From Streptomyces pristinaespiralis (GTDB lineage Bacteria; Actinomycetota; Actinomycetes; Streptomycetales; Streptomycetaceae): a stretch of DNA of 64,000 nt. Of this stretch, positions 8,306 through 17,233 are shown piece by piece (the stretch's first letter is position 1; each line of letters opens with the position of its first letter). The notes under the pieces are model-generated. The model saw only the letters and a program-made list of their open reading frames with translations. It did no database searches and was not told the DNA's origin. A program made the position numbers and the translations under genes. The stretch spans positions 186,001 through 250,000 of the forward strand of contig NZ_CP011340.1 in the NCBI RefSeq assembly GCF_001278075.1, given 5' to 3'.

Positions 8306-8353
8306 GCGCGGGCGCCGGGCCGCCGGAGGATTCCGGCGGGCCGGCGCCCGCGC
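8306..8353. terminator. Bidirectional hairpin terminator
   Basis: Arms 8306-8327 and 8332-8353 pair over 22 bp with one mismatch and a 4-nt loop (GGAT). The hairpin lies between convergent genes: 20 nt after the hydrolase stop and about 50 nt beyond the AraC gene stop. Confidence 0.8.
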
Positions 8354-8404
8354 CGCTGTCTGCACCCCTCCCCCGGCCGCCCCGGGGGCGGGAGGCGCGG
8401 CGGG

Positions 8405-9409
8405 TCAGCCGGTGCCCAGGACGACGGTCTGGGCGGGGGTGCCTGTGGGCATCTCCTGTTCGCCGGCGCGGCTGGTGCGGTACTCCTGCGGGCTCATGCC
8501 CCGTACCCGTTTGAACGCCGAGCTCAGCGCGAACGCGCTGCTGTAGCCGACGCGGTGGGCGACGCCTGCCACCGTGGCGTCCGGTTCGCGCAGCAGGTCG
8601 GCGGCGAGGGTGAGCCGCCAGGTGGCCAGGTAGGACATCGGCGGCTCCCCCACCACGGTGGTGAAGCGGCGGGCCAGGCCCGCGCGGGAGACGCCGACCT
8701 TGCGGGCGAGCAGTTCCACCGTCCAGGGCTGGCCCGGGTTGTCGTGGAGCAGGCGCAGCGCGGGGCCGACCGTGGGGTCCGACTGGGCCCGGTACCAGGC
8801 GGGGGCGCCGGCGCCCGGTGCGGCGAGCCAGGCGCGCAGCACGCTGACGAAGAGCAGGTCCAGCAGCCGGTCCAGGACGAGTTCCTGGCCGGGTTCGTCG
8901 CGGCCTATCTCGTCGGCGAGGAGGGCGACGAGCGCGTTGTCCTCGGCGCCGGCGGGCCGCACCAGCAGGGCGGGCAGCGCGTTCAGCAGCCGGCGGCCGA
9001 TTTCGCTGGGCGCCTGGTAGGTGCCGCTGAGCATCACGGACGATCCCTGGCCGAGTGTGTCGCCCCAGGTGCGCACCCCGAGCGCCATGGTGTCGGTGAC
9101 GTCCTCGCCCTCGGTGGTGTTGCAGCGCTGTTCGGGGCCGACGACGATCTGCACGCCGGTGCCCTGCTCGTCGGCGATGGTGTACGGGTCGGGGCCGCGC
9201 AGCACGGCGACGTCGCCGGGCCGCAGCAGCGCGGGCGTGGAGCGGTCGGGCAGGACCCAGGCGTCGCCGCGGACCATGGTGACCAGGGAGATGGGGGCAC
9301 GGTCCTCGACGCGCAGCGCCCACGGCGGGCTGAAGACCGATTTGATCAGGAACGCGCCGCGGGCCTTGGGGCCTTCGAGCAGGCCGGTGAGAGCATCCAC
9401 GTGTGTCAA
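8405..9409 (-). CDS. AraC-family transcriptional regulator
   Basis: This 334-residue regulator has an N-terminal cupin-like sensing domain (about 10-190, with RPGDVAVLRGPDPY) and a C-terminal AraC/XylS DNA-binding pair of helix-turn-helices. Helix sequences include LLARKVGVSRAGLARRF (near 235) and the signature VAHRVGYSSAFALSSAFKR (near 283). The start is uncertain: TTG at 9409 or GTG at 9400 are possible, neither with a good ribosome binding site, so it may be leaderless. A likely target is the DUF1772/hemerythrin pair upstream (inference from position). Confidence 0.85.
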   Translation of the reverse strand: MTHVDALTGLLEGPKARGAFLIKSVFSPPWALRVEDRAPISLVTMVRGDAWVLPDRSTPALLRPGDVAVLRGPDPYTIADEQGTGVQIVVGPEQRCNTTEGEDVTDTMALGVRTWGDTLGQGSSVMLSGTYQAPSEIGRRLLNALPALLVRPAGAEDNALVALLADEIGRDEPGQELVLDRLLDLLFVSVLRAWLAAPGAGAPAWYRAQSDPTVGPALRLLHDNPGQPWTVELLARKVGVSRAGLARRFTTVVGEPPMSYLATWRLTLAADLLREPDATVAGVAHRVGYSSAFALSSAFKRVRGMSPQEYRTSRAGEQEMPTGTPAQTVVLGTG

Positions 9410-9459
9410 CCCATCGGCTGGGAGCGAGGCGTGGGAGGCCTCTGGGGACGGAAGGGGTC

Positions 9460-9502
9460 GCGCCCGCCCTGCCGTGCGGGGGACGTCCGGCAGGACGGGC
9501 GC
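9460..9502 (-). terminator. Hairpin terminator after the DUF1772 gene
   Basis: Arms 9460-9474 and 9488-9502 pair over 15 bp with a single G-T pair and a 13-nt loop. It lies 28 nt beyond the DUF1772 stop, ahead of the AraC gene. CTTTT follows on the plus strand, so it could also work in that direction. Confidence 0.6.
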
Positions 9503-9529
9503 AGCTTTTCGGGGGCGCGTGCGCCGGTG

Positions 9530-10021
9530 TCAGTGGCGCAGCGTCGACAGTGCACGGCCGAGGCAGAGCAGGGCGGCGGTGCAGGCGAGGGTGCGGGCGG
9601 CGTTGGAGGGCGCCCAGGTCTTCTTGAACGTGTCCCGCAGGGCGGCGAGTTCGCCCGCCGCCTCGGGCAGGCCGCCGGCGGCGAGGCGCTTGTTGAGGGG
9701 GACGTTGATGCGCATGGTGAGGACCACGGCGGCGGTGTAGAGGGCGAGCGCGGCCCAGGTCCAGCGGGCGGCGGTGCGCTGTCCGATGCGGGTCAGGCGG
9801 GCGCCGGCGATGCCGGTGGCGAGGAAGGCGCCGAAGAAGACAAGTCCGAACAGCCCGTTCTCGATGGCTTCGTTGATGTTCTGCATGGCGGCCACGTAGG
9901 TGTGGTCGTCGCCGCGGTCGAGGCCGGGCAGGACGGAGACGTCGAAGGAGAAGTACAGGCCGGCGCTCAGGCCCATGGCGATGGTGGCGGCGTGGAGCGC
10001 GGGCTGGGCGGCCGTGGACAT
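9530..10021 (-). CDS. DUF1772 family membrane protein (anthrone-oxygenase-like)
   Basis: The 163-residue protein has four hydrophobic segments (about 8-28, 60-80, 86-105 and 140-158) and the family pattern AAMQNINEAIENGLF after the first. Distant members include anthrone oxygenases, but most have unknown roles. The conserved NVPLNKRL follows the third segment. It lies 55 nt after the hemerythrin gene and is probably in one operon with it. Here I would call it only a small integral membrane protein. Confidence 0.75.
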   Translation of the reverse strand: MSTAAQPALHAATIAMGLSAGLYFSFDVSVLPGLDRGDDHTYVAAMQNINEAIENGLFGLVFFGAFLATGIAGARLTRIGQRTAARWTWAALALYTAAVVLTMRINVPLNKRLAAGGLPEAAGELAALRDTFKKTWAPSNAARTLACTAALLCLGRALSTLRH

Positions 10022-10076
10022 CAGGGGCTTCCTTCCGGCGGGCGGGGCGGGGGTGGTCCCGGGCGGGGTGCGCGGG

Positions 10077-10727
10077 TCAGCGGGGGTCGAGGACGGCGCC
10101 GAGGCCGCGTTCGTAGCGGCGGCGCAGGACGGTGCGGCCGAGCAGCCGCACGGGGGGCGGCATGGTGGCGGCGACGAGGTCGACGGAGCGCCGGTCGGCG
10201 CCGTCGAACATCCACGGCGGCAGGTAGGTCAGGACGCCGGGCGGTGCGGTGCGCACCAGGCGCTGTTCCAGGGCGAGGTACTCGCGGGCGGGCAGTTGCG
10301 CGAAGAGGGGGAAGACGGTCTTCTCCTCGTCGGCGAGGTGGTCGCTCAGGACCTGGCCGAAGTGCGCCGCGGCGCCGCTCAGGCCGGCCGGGCCGGCCGC
10401 GGTGGTGAGGGCGGCGGTGACCTGGTCCATGGCCCGGTCGAGTTCGGTGTGGTCGCCGGCGAGTTGTTCGGCCTGGGGCCGGAACTGCGGGAGTTTGCGG
10501 AGCAGTTCGGGCCACAGGAAGGTGTCCTCGCTGCGGTGGTGCCAGTCGATGACGTCGCGCAGGCGCTGCCACCAGGTGGCGGCGGGTGCCAGGCCGCGGG
10601 CGGTGAGCCGGGGTGCGGCGGCACTCAGGCGGTTCGCGTCGCGGCGCATGGCGATGTGCATCAGGGCGAAGCCGTGGAAGTGGCCGGGCAGGGTGTCGAG
10701 GCGTTCGCTCGACATGGGGGTGCTCAT
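10077..10727 (-). CDS. Hemerythrin HHE-domain protein
   Basis: The 216-residue protein contains the diiron-binding pattern of hemerythrin-like proteins. There is an early His (HGFALMHIAMRRD), then HHRSEDTFLWP near 62, DHTELDRAM near 92 and HLADEEKTVFP near 127. Such proteins bind O2 or NO, or sense redox state. The gene leads the operon with DUF1772. The start is ATG at 10727 with GGAGGCGG upstream. A second hemerythrin-like gene begins at 63825, but there is no evidence that the two work together. Confidence 0.83.
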   Translation of the reverse strand: MSTPMSSERLDTLPGHFHGFALMHIAMRRDANRLSAAAPRLTARGLAPAATWWQRLRDVIDWHHRSEDTFLWPELLRKLPQFRPQAEQLAGDHTELDRAMDQVTAALTTAAGPAGLSGAAAHFGQVLSDHLADEEKTVFPLFAQLPAREYLALEQRLVRTAPPGVLTYLPPWMFDGADRRSVDLVAATMPPPVRLLGRTVLRRRYERGLGAVLDPR

Positions 10728-11123
10728 GGCCGCCTCCTCGGGGGTTGGAGCTGTTTGCCGCTGAGCGTGTATGAGGTCGACTCAGCTCGTTCGTGTGATG
10801 GTCGGCTTCGTGGCGTGCGGCGTCGTGGGCTGTCCGGGTGAGCGTGATCGTGCGATCTGGGACGCCGGGTGCGGTGCCGGTGAGCGGGGCCCCTGCTCCA
10901 CCGGAGCGATGGTTCAGGGCCTCCCCGTCACCTCTGGCCGTACCCAGCTGGTCAGGTCGCGCAGGGAACCGGCCTCCCGGGCCCGGACCGCGCACCCGAT
11001 GCGTGGAGCCGTCCCGGGGTCGAGTACGCCGGGGACCAGTGCGCCCAAGACCGTTCGGGGCGTGCGACTGAGCAGATCACTCCTGCTCAGTCCAGAGGAA
11101 CGGTGGCTGTGTCTCGGGCTGGT
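10728..11123. other. Gene-free interval upstream of the hemerythrin operon
   Basis: I find no convincing gene here; open frames lack ribosome binding sites and family sequence. An imperfect inverted repeat, GCTGAG (10760-10765) with CTCAGC (10781-10786), lies 33-59 bp upstream of the hemerythrin start and could be an operator. Confidence 0.4.
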
Positions 11124-11173
11124 CCGGTGCCGCGGCCGCGGGTGCGTCCGTCGGTCCGCGGTCGCGGCACCGG
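11124..11173 (-). terminator. Hairpin terminator after the NmrA-like gene
   Basis: Arms 11124-11141 and 11156-11173 pair over 18 bp with one G-T pair and a 14-nt loop. It begins 15 nt beyond the stop codon. Confidence 0.65.
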
Positions 11174-11188
11174 GGCAGGGGCTCCGGG

Positions 11189-12028
11189 TCAGACGTTCCA
11201 GACGCCGGAGGCGGCGGCTTCCCTGGCGTAGTCGGCGAAGTCCTTCGGCTTGCGGCCGAGGGCCTCCTCGACGCCGTGCACCAGGTGGGCGTTGCGGCCG
11301 TCGAGGACGTTCTCGAACAGCTCGGCGAAGTCGGCCGGCAGGCCGTGCTCGACCAGGGCGGCCCGGTATTCGTCCTTGGTGATGGGGATGTACTGGATCT
11401 GGCGGCCGGTGGCCTTGGTGAGCTCGTCGGCGACGTCGCGGAAGCTCAGCAGGCGCGGGCCGGACAGCTCGTAGGTCTTGCCGATGTGCGCCGGGTCGGT
11501 GAGGGCGGCGACGACGACGTCGGCGATGTCGTCGGCGTCGACGAACGCCTCGACCGCGTCGCCGGTGGGCAGGGCGATCTCGCCGGCCAGGACGGGCTCG
11601 AGGAAGAAGCTCTCGTCGAAGTTCTGGTTGAAGAAGCTGGAGCGCACGATCGTCCAGTCGGCGCCGGACTCCTTGAGCTTGTTCTCGCCGATCACGGCGC
11701 CCTCCTCGCCGCGGCCGGAGAGCAGCACCAGGCGGGTGGCGCCCTTGGCGACGGCGAGCTTGGAGAAGGCGGCGATGTGCTCGTCGGCGCCGGGGAAGGC
11801 GAGGTCGGGGTAGTAGGTGACGTAGACGGCGCCGACGCCCTCGAGCGCGGCCTCCCACGTGGAGGAGTCCTCCCACACGAAGCGCGGCTCGCCGGAGCGT
11901 GACCCGACGCGCACCGGAAGGCCTCGTGCGGTGAGCCGCTCCGCGACCCTGCGGCCGGTCTTGCCGGTGCCGCCGATCACGAGCGTCGTCCTGGTTCCGG
12001 TCGTCTGCGTGTTCTGTGTGTTCGTCAT
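11189..12028 (-). CDS. NmrA-like NAD(P)-binding reductase
   Basis: The 279-residue atypical short-chain dehydrogenase starts with LVIGGTGKTGRRVAERL (near residue 16), the NmrA/isoflavone-reductase dinucleotide motif. It continues with VGSRSGEPRF and VYVTYYPDLAFPG. The canonical Tyr-Lys pair of SDRs is not evident, as is usual for NmrA relatives, which may sense NADP or quinones. It stands alone, between a terminator and a long upstream region, so its role is unknown. The ATG is at 12026-12028. Confidence 0.8.
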   Translation of the reverse strand: MTNTQNTQTTGTRTTLVIGGTGKTGRRVAERLTARGLPVRVGSRSGEPRFVWEDSSTWEAALEGVGAVYVTYYPDLAFPGADEHIAAFSKLAVAKGATRLVLLSGRGEEGAVIGENKLKESGADWTIVRSSFFNQNFDESFFLEPVLAGEIALPTGDAVEAFVDADDIADVVVAALTDPAHIGKTYELSGPRLLSFRDVADELTKATGRQIQYIPITKDEYRAALVEHGLPADFAELFENVLDGRNAHLVHGVEEALGRKPKDFADYAREAAASGVWNV

Positions 12029-12626
12029 GGTGATGAGTCAACTCCAGTGCGGTGAGACGAGCCATAGCCCAAACGCTCAACCCCATAAGCGTGCGTCTCA
12101 GGAGGAGCGGGGCGCGGTGTGCGGCCCGGTCAGGCTAGGCATCGGGCCCTGTCCGAGGCCACCACCCGGGGCCCGTTCTCGAGCGTGTCGAGGCGGGGTC
12201 TCGAGGGCGGGGCGGAGGCTGTCGGCCGTCCGAGGCGGGCGCGACGGGCCGCGCCGGCGGGCCGTACTTCGGTGCCCGGCGCCTTCTCCGCGCCTCCGGC
12301 GCCCAACTCGCGAAGTTCGCTGGGTAGTTCTTCTGCTTCGGATGTCCGCATCACTCCGGGGAGGGCCGGCTCCACCTGGCCGCTGTCAACGGCACCGCCT
12401 CCGTGTCGTCGGCTGCGCCGGCGCCGACGGCCTCCGCACCGAGCCGGTCGTCAACGCCCTGCGGCCTGTCTGCCGCACTCGCTGTCCGGCCGGGTCCGGT
12501 GATCTTCCACTCGGCGGTCCGGCGGGCCGGGGACGGGTGCCGGACCGCCCGTACTGCAGGCAGTAGGCGTACCGCGTCACTCGAGCACCTCCCACACCAG
12601 GGAGGATAAGAGGTAGGATCAGCAGC
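12029..12626. other. Gene-free interval before the toxin-antitoxin pair
   Basis: About 600 bp have no gene I can support. A TAGGAT hexamer at 12614-12619, eight nucleotides before the antitoxin ATG, looks like a -10 box. If used, the antitoxin mRNA would be nearly leaderless. Confidence 0.4.
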
Positions 12627-12890
12627 ATGAATGAGCCTACCGGCAAGTACTCGATCACCATGCCGCGCGACATCGCCGAAGCCGCCAAGGCCCGCGGCGG
12701 TCCTTCCGGCCTGTCCGCCTACGTGGCCTCAGCCGTCGCCCGCCAGATCGAGCGAGACAACCTGAACGAACTCATCCAGGTCGCCGAAGCCGAGCACGGC
12801 CCGGTCACGGACGAGGAGATCCAGGCGCTCCGCGACCAGCTCCAGCAGGCTCGCAGTGAGCAGCGACAGGGTGGAGCGAACGCCGCGTGA
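12627..12890 (+). CDS. Antitoxin, CopG/VapB-like
   Basis: The 87-residue protein has an N-terminal strand-helix-helix pattern (KYSITMPRDIAEAAKARGG) like ribbon-helix-helix antitoxins. Its acidic C-terminal helix (PVTDEEIQALRDQLQQAR) would wrap the toxin. It overlaps the PIN-domain gene by four bases (GTGA), the usual arrangement of VapBC pairs. Such antitoxins normally repress their own promoter. Confidence 0.8.
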   Translation: MNEPTGKYSITMPRDIAEAAKARGGPSGLSAYVASAVARQIERDNLNELIQVAEAEHGPVTDEEIQALRDQLQQARSEQRQGGANAA

Positions 12891-13300
12891 CCCGCTCCCC
12901 CGCCACCCCTGGCGGCACTCTGGTCCTCGACAGCGAAGGACTGGCCAAGGCTGTCCTGCGCGACCGCACAGTGACCGGCTGGCTCGCTTTGGCCCGCGCC
13001 GACGACCTGCGGGTCATCACGTCGGCGGCCACGCTCGTGGAAGTGGTCCACCCTCGGATCAACCGCCCGGCTCTGGAGTGGACACTCTCCCGCCTCGTCG
13101 TGGAGCCGGTCAGCGAGTCGATCGCACGGCATGCTGCCACGCTCCTCGCCGACGCCGGTCTCCACGGCCACAAGTACGCCATCGACGCCATGCTCAGCGC
13201 CACCGCGCTGGCCGCGCCCGGCCCCGTCACTGTCCTCACTTCCGATCCCGAGGACCTCGCCACGCTGTGCGCCGGACGCGTCACCGTCGTCAAAGTCTGA
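12887..13300 (+). CDS. PIN-domain toxin, VapC-like
   Basis: The 137-residue PIN domain has acidic residues in the expected order. Asp is in LVLDSEGLAK (near 15), Glu in TLVEVVHPR (near 52), Asp in YAIDAML (near 101) and Asp in LTSDPEDL (near 119). PIN toxins are Mg-dependent RNases inactivated by their antitoxin. The start is GTG at 12887, inside the end of the antitoxin gene. The active site looks intact. Confidence 0.83.
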   Translation: MTRSPATPGGTLVLDSEGLAKAVLRDRTVTGWLALARADDLRVITSAATLVEVVHPRINRPALEWTLSRLVVEPVSESIARHAATLLADAGLHGHKYAIDAMLSATALAAPGPVTVLTSDPEDLATLCAGRVTVVKV

Positions 13301-13334
13301 CTGCAACCGCCGAGGGGCTGCCGGCACGGAGAGG

Positions 13335-13673
13335 TCATGCCTGGCCGCGGCCGAGGGCGATCTCCGTTTCGTCGCCGCCCCAGCTGCCTGGAGAGCGCCA
13401 CAGGACGTGGACGCCGAAGATGTCACGGACGGTGTCGGCCGACCAGTCCTCGGCGGGCGGTTCACACAGGACCAGGTAGAGGCGGGTGGCCGGCGAAGGC
13501 AGGGTGTGGTTGATCTCGAGGAGGCGGGTGGCGCCCGAGCGGAGGTCTGTGTACGTGGAGCGGCCGGCGCCCAAAACCTCGTAGACGAACAGGCCGTCGC
13601 CCACGGTGCAGCTGACGTCGACAATCTCGGAGTCGGTGGGCTGGAGGTCGGCCCACAGCAGCTCCGACTTCAA
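13335..13673 (-). pseudogene. C-terminal fragment of an unidentified protein
   Basis: About 112 residues (ELLWADLQPTDSEIVDVS... DIFGVHVLWRSPG) read well in this frame. The frame continues upstream through sense-like codons (HEAVRHALKSELL) with no ATG or GTG; the first possible start is a TTG without a ribosome binding site. The tail resembles nuclease-associated (DUF3883-type) proteins, with low certainty. It is convergent with the PIN gene and next to a truncated TnpB-like gene, so insertion and deletion probably removed its 5' part. Confidence 0.4.
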
Positions 13674-13909
13674 CGCGTGGCGGACCGCCTCGTGCTTCCG
13701 ACAGGGGCGGTCGGCGGCCGCGAGGGTTGTGAACTGCTGCTGCGTGACCGTGCATGAGTGAGTGCTGGCGTGTAGGGGTGAGTTGTTGTGGGCTGTGGTG
13801 TGTGAGGGCTCGCGGGGTGGACGGGGGTTCGTGTGTCGAATGGGTGACCTTTGCGGATGGTGGTCGTTGGGGCGGTGGCGGTTGTGTGTGGTCCAGGACA
13901 GGAGGGGTG

Positions 13910-14941
13910 GTGAGCACGGTGGGCGGTCTGCGGGAGGTGGCGGCGCCGTTCGTGGTCACCGGACCTTCGGGTGTGGCAGTGCGTACGCGGCTCAAGGGCC
14001 TGACAGCCGGGGACGAGGAGGTGTTGCGGCTGGTGGGTGCGCATCTCGGGTCGCTCGCCTCGCGGGACTTGAAGGCCCGCTGCGCTGACGGGCTGGAGCA
14101 CTCAGCCGAGTCGTGGGCGGCCCGGAAGCGGGAGTTGACGGGGGTGTCGTCGTCGAGGTGGGCGGGGTCGATCACGAAGGCCACGCACGATCAGTGGGCG
14201 CTCGCCCGGCGCGGGCAGGCCGCGCACATCCAGGGCCTCGAAGCCGGGATCAGGACGATCGCTCACCGGCTGTCGCTGCCGGTCGGACAGAAAGGCACCC
14301 GGCGGGTCCCGGGCGGCTACCGCTCCGCGCACGAGTGGTTCCACAAAACCCGGCGCCTGCGGGTGCTGGAGGACCGGCTCGAGCGGGCACGAGCCGACCG
14401 TGCGGCCGGTGTCGTGCGTGTGGTGCGCGGCGGCCGACGTCTGACCCGTACCCGGCATCACCTTGCCGATGCGGGGCTGACCGCAGCCCAGTGGCGCCGG
14501 CGGTGGGAGGCCGAGCGCTGGTTCCTCCAGGCGGATGGTGAGTCGGGGAAAAGGTTCGGCAACGAGACGATCCGCATCACCCCCGAAGGCGACGTCAGCA
14601 TCAAGCTCCCGGCCCCGCTGGCGTATCTGGCGAACGCCGCGCACGGACGGTACGCACTCGCCATAAAGGTCTCCTTCGCGCACCGGGGCTCCGAGTGGGC
14701 GGACCGGGTGGTCGCGCACCGGGCGGTGGCCTACCGCATCCACCACGACACCGGACGCGGCCGCTGGTACGTCACCGCCTCCTGGCAGATCCCGGCCGCC
14801 CAGGCCGTTCCGCTCGAAGCCGCCCTCGCCCACGGCGTGATCGGCGTGGCAGTGAAACAGCTTTTCGACAAGCAGCAGGCCGCGAAGGAGGGCCCGCGTC
14901 GGTGCGAGCCCTCCTTCGCGGGTGCCGACAGGCGTCAGTAG
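13910..14941 (+). pseudogene. Truncated TnpB-like transposon protein
   Basis: The frame begins at GTG 13910 behind AGGAGGGG and reads like the long Streptomyces TnpB-related proteins up to AHGVIGV (about 14850). There, by my recollection, intact members continue with the first RuvC aspartate and about 200 more residues. Instead the frame runs 30 codons into unrelated sequence and the ahcY terminator. The whole nuclease half is therefore missing and the protein cannot cut DNA. No end sequences were found beside it. The break lies about 85 bp from the ahcY stop codon, marking where a deletion joined foreign DNA to the biosynthetic block. Confidence 0.7.
14881..14920 (-). terminator. Terminator of the SAM-recycling operon
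   Basis: Perfect 13-bp arms 14881-14893 and 14908-14920 with a 14-nt loop lie 14 nt beyond the ahcY stop. It ends the long minus-strand block of biosynthetic genes. Confidence 0.8.
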
Positions 14942-16353
14942 CGGTAGTGGTCCGGCTTGTACGGACCCTCGACCTCGACGCCGATGTAGGCGGCCTGCTC
15001 CGGGCGCAGGGTGGTCAGCTTGACCCCGAGGGCGTCCAGGTGGAGCCGGGCGACCTTCTCGTCCAGGTGCTTGGGCAGCACGTAGACGTCGGTCGGGTAC
15101 TCCTGCGGCTTCGTGAACAGCTCGATCTGCGCCAGGGTCTGGTCCGCGAACGAGTTGGACATCACGAAGGAGGGGTGACCGGTCGCGTTGCCCAGGTTCA
15201 GCAGACGCCCCTCGGACAGCACGATCAGGACCTTGCCGTCGGGGAACGTCCAGGTGTGGACCTGCGGCTTGACCTCGTCCTTCACCACACCCGGCAGCTG
15301 CGCCAGACCGGCCATGTCGATCTCGTTGTCGAAGTGCCCGATGTTGCCCACGATCGCCTGGTGCTTCATCCGGGCCATGTCCGAGGCCATGATGATGTCC
15401 TTGTTACCGGTCGTGGTGATGAAGATGTCCGCGCTCTCCACCACCTCGTCCAGCGTGGTCACCTGGTAGCCGTCCATCGCCGCCTGCAGCGCGCAGATCG
15501 GGTCGATCTCGGTGATGATCACCCGGGCGCCCTGGCCGCGCAGCGACTCCGCACAGCCCTTGCCCACGTCGCCGTAACCGCACACGACCGCCGTCTTGCC
15601 GCCGATCAGGACGTCGGTGGCCCGGTTGATGCCGTCGATCAACGAGTGCCGGCAACCGTACTTGTTGTCGAACTTCGACTTGGTGACCGCGTCGTTCACA
15701 TTGATCGCGGGGAAGAGGAGTGCGCCGTCGCGGTGCATCTCGTAGAGACGGTGCACACCGGTGGTGGTCTCCTCCGTCACACCGCGGATCTCGGCGGCGA
15801 GAGCGGGCCAGTCGAGGGTGGAGCGGTGCAGGAGTTCGAGGATGACGCGGTATTCGTCGTTGTCGGCGGTGGAGGGGTCGGGGACGGCGCCGGCCTTGGT
15901 GAACTCGACGCCCTTGTGGACCAGGAGGGTCGCGTCGCCGCCGTCGTCGAGGATCATGTTGGGGCCCGCGTGGCCGGGCCAGGTCAGGGCCTGCTCGGTG
16001 CACCACCAGTACTCCTCCAGCGTCTCGCCCTTCCAGGCGAAGACGGGGATGCCGGCGGCGGCGATCGCGGCGGCGGCGTGGTCCTGGGTGGAGAAGATGT
16101 TGCAGGACACCCAGCGGACCTCGGCGCCGAGCGCGACCAGCGTCTCGATGAGGACCGCGGTCTGCACGGTCATGTGCAGGGAGCCGGTGATGCGCGCGCC
16201 GGCGAGCGGCTGGGCCTCGGCGTACTCCTTGCGGATCGACATCAGGCCGGGCATCTCGTGCTCGGCGAGAGTGATCTCCTTGCGGCCGAATTCGGCCAGG
16301 GAAAGGTCCGCGACCTTGAAATCCGTGAAATCAGCGGCCGGCTGCGAGGGCAT
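14935..16353 (-). CDS. ahcY: S-adenosylhomocysteine hydrolase
   Basis: The 472-residue enzyme splits S-adenosylhomocysteine to homocysteine and adenosine, removing the inhibitor left by methyltransferases. It has the NAD-binding motif [15 protein letters not shown] near residue 255 and the C-terminal [25 protein letters not shown] holds the NAD- and substrate-contacting Lys, Asp, Asn and Cys. I chose the ATG at 16351-16353 because AAGGAG lies five bases before it. It overlaps the metF end by 23 bases and closes the methionine-cycle operon. No SAH riboswitch leader is present; it depends on upstream transcription. Confidence 0.95.
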   Translation of the reverse strand: MPSQPAADFTDFKVADLSLAEFGRKEITLAEHEMPGLMSIRKEYAEAQPLAGARITGSLHMTVQTAVLIETLVALGAEVRWVSCNIFSTQDHAAAAIAAAGIPVFAWKGETLEEYWWCTEQALTWPGHAGPNMILDDGGDATLLVHKGVEFTKAGAVPDPSTADNDEYRVILELLHRSTLDWPALAAEIRGVTEETTTGVHRLYEMHRDGALLFPAINVNDAVTKSKFDNKYGCRHSLIDGINRATDVLIGGKTAVVCGYGDVGKGCAESLRGQGARVIITEIDPICALQAAMDGYQVTTLDEVVESADIFITTTGNKDIIMASDMARMKHQAIVGNIGHFDNEIDMAGLAQLPGVVKDEVKPQVHTWTFPDGKVLIVLSEGRLLNLGNATGHPSFVMSNSFADQTLAQIELFTKPQEYPTDVYVLPKHLDEKVARLHLDALGVKLTTLRPEQAAYIGVEVEGPYKPDHYRY

Positions 16354-17233
16354 GTGCACTCCTTGAGTTCTGGATGTTCTGGTGGATCTCGAGCGTCGCG
16401 GTGGAGCGGTTGAGGGTGATGTAGTGCAGTCCCGGGGCGCCTTCCGCCAGCAGCCGGTCGGCCATCGCGGTGGCGTACTCGACGCCGATGCGGTGGCCTT
16501 CGGCCGGGTTGTCGCGGGCCGCCTCGAGGCGGCCCGCGAGGTGGGCGGGGAAGGTGGCGCCGGACAGCTGGGCGAAGCGGGCGATCTGCTTCACGTCGGT
16601 GGCGGGCATGATCTCCGGGATGATCGGGGTGTCGCAGCCCGCGGCGGCGACCTTGTCGCGCAGCCGCAGGTAGTCCTCGGCGTGGAAGAACATCTGGGTG
16701 ATCGCGTAGTCGGCGCCGGCCTTGCATTTGGCGACGAAGTGGCGGATGTCGTCGTCCCAGTCGGCCGAGCGGGGGTGGCGCTCGGGGAAGGCGGCGACGC
16801 CCACGCTGAAGTCGCCCGACCGGCGTACCAGGGAGACGAGTTCGTGGGCGTGGGTGAAGCCGTCGGGGTGGGCGGTCCAGGGCGCGTTCGGGTCGCCGGG
16901 CGGGTCGCCGCGCAGGGCGAGCACGTCGTGCACGCCGGCGTCCGCGTACTGGCCGATGATGTGGCGCAGTTCGGCGACCGAGTGGCCGACGGCGGTCAGG
17001 TGGGCGACGGGACGCAGGGTGGTCTCGGCGGCGATGCGTTTGGTGACGGCGACGGTGCGGTCGCGTGAGGAGCCGCCGGCGCCGTAGGTGACGGACACGA
17101 ACGCCGGTGCCAGCGGCTCGATACGGCGGATCGCGTTCCACAGGGTGCGTTCGCCCTGGGCGGTCTTCGGGGGGAAGAACTCGAAGGAGAACGAGGGTCC
17201 CGGCGCGGCGAGGATCTCGCGCAGGGTGCTCAT
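16331..17233 (-). CDS. metF: 5,10-methylenetetrahydrofolate reductase
   Basis: The 300-residue FAD-dependent reductase supplies 5-methyl-THF to MetH. The N-terminal [10 protein letters not shown] (near 15) contains the family's catalytic Glu, and further family motifs are [16 protein letters not shown] (near 46), [10 protein letters not shown] (near 106) and [15 protein letters not shown] (near 165). Its start overlaps the metH stop (ATGA). Its length is normal for the bacterial enzyme, and its position next to metH and ahcY marks a dedicated methyl supply. Confidence 0.93.
   Translation of the reverse strand: MSTLREILAAPGPSFSFEFFPPKTAQGERTLWNAIRRIEPLAPAFVSVTYGAGGSSRDRTVAVTKRIAAETTLRPVAHLTAVGHSVAELRHIIGQYADAGVHDVLALRGDPPGDPNAPWTAHPDGFTHAHELVSLVRRSGDFSVGVAAFPERHPRSADWDDDIRHFVAKCKAGADYAITQMFFHAEDYLRLRDKVAAAGCDTPIIPEIMPATDVKQIARFAQLSGATFPAHLAGRLEAARDNPAEGHRIGVEYATAMADRLLAEGAPGLHYITLNRSTATLEIHQNIQNSRSAHALAAGR

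Noticed and set aside
10077..10727. Functional link between the two hemerythrin-like genes (10077 and 63825)
   Set aside because: They share only the broad family, sit in different contexts 53 kb apart, and the second is incomplete.
12119..12502. Small frames in the gap before the toxin-antitoxin pair
   Set aside because: Frames overlap each other on both strands, lack ribosome binding sites and read as random Arg/Pro/Ser-rich sequence.
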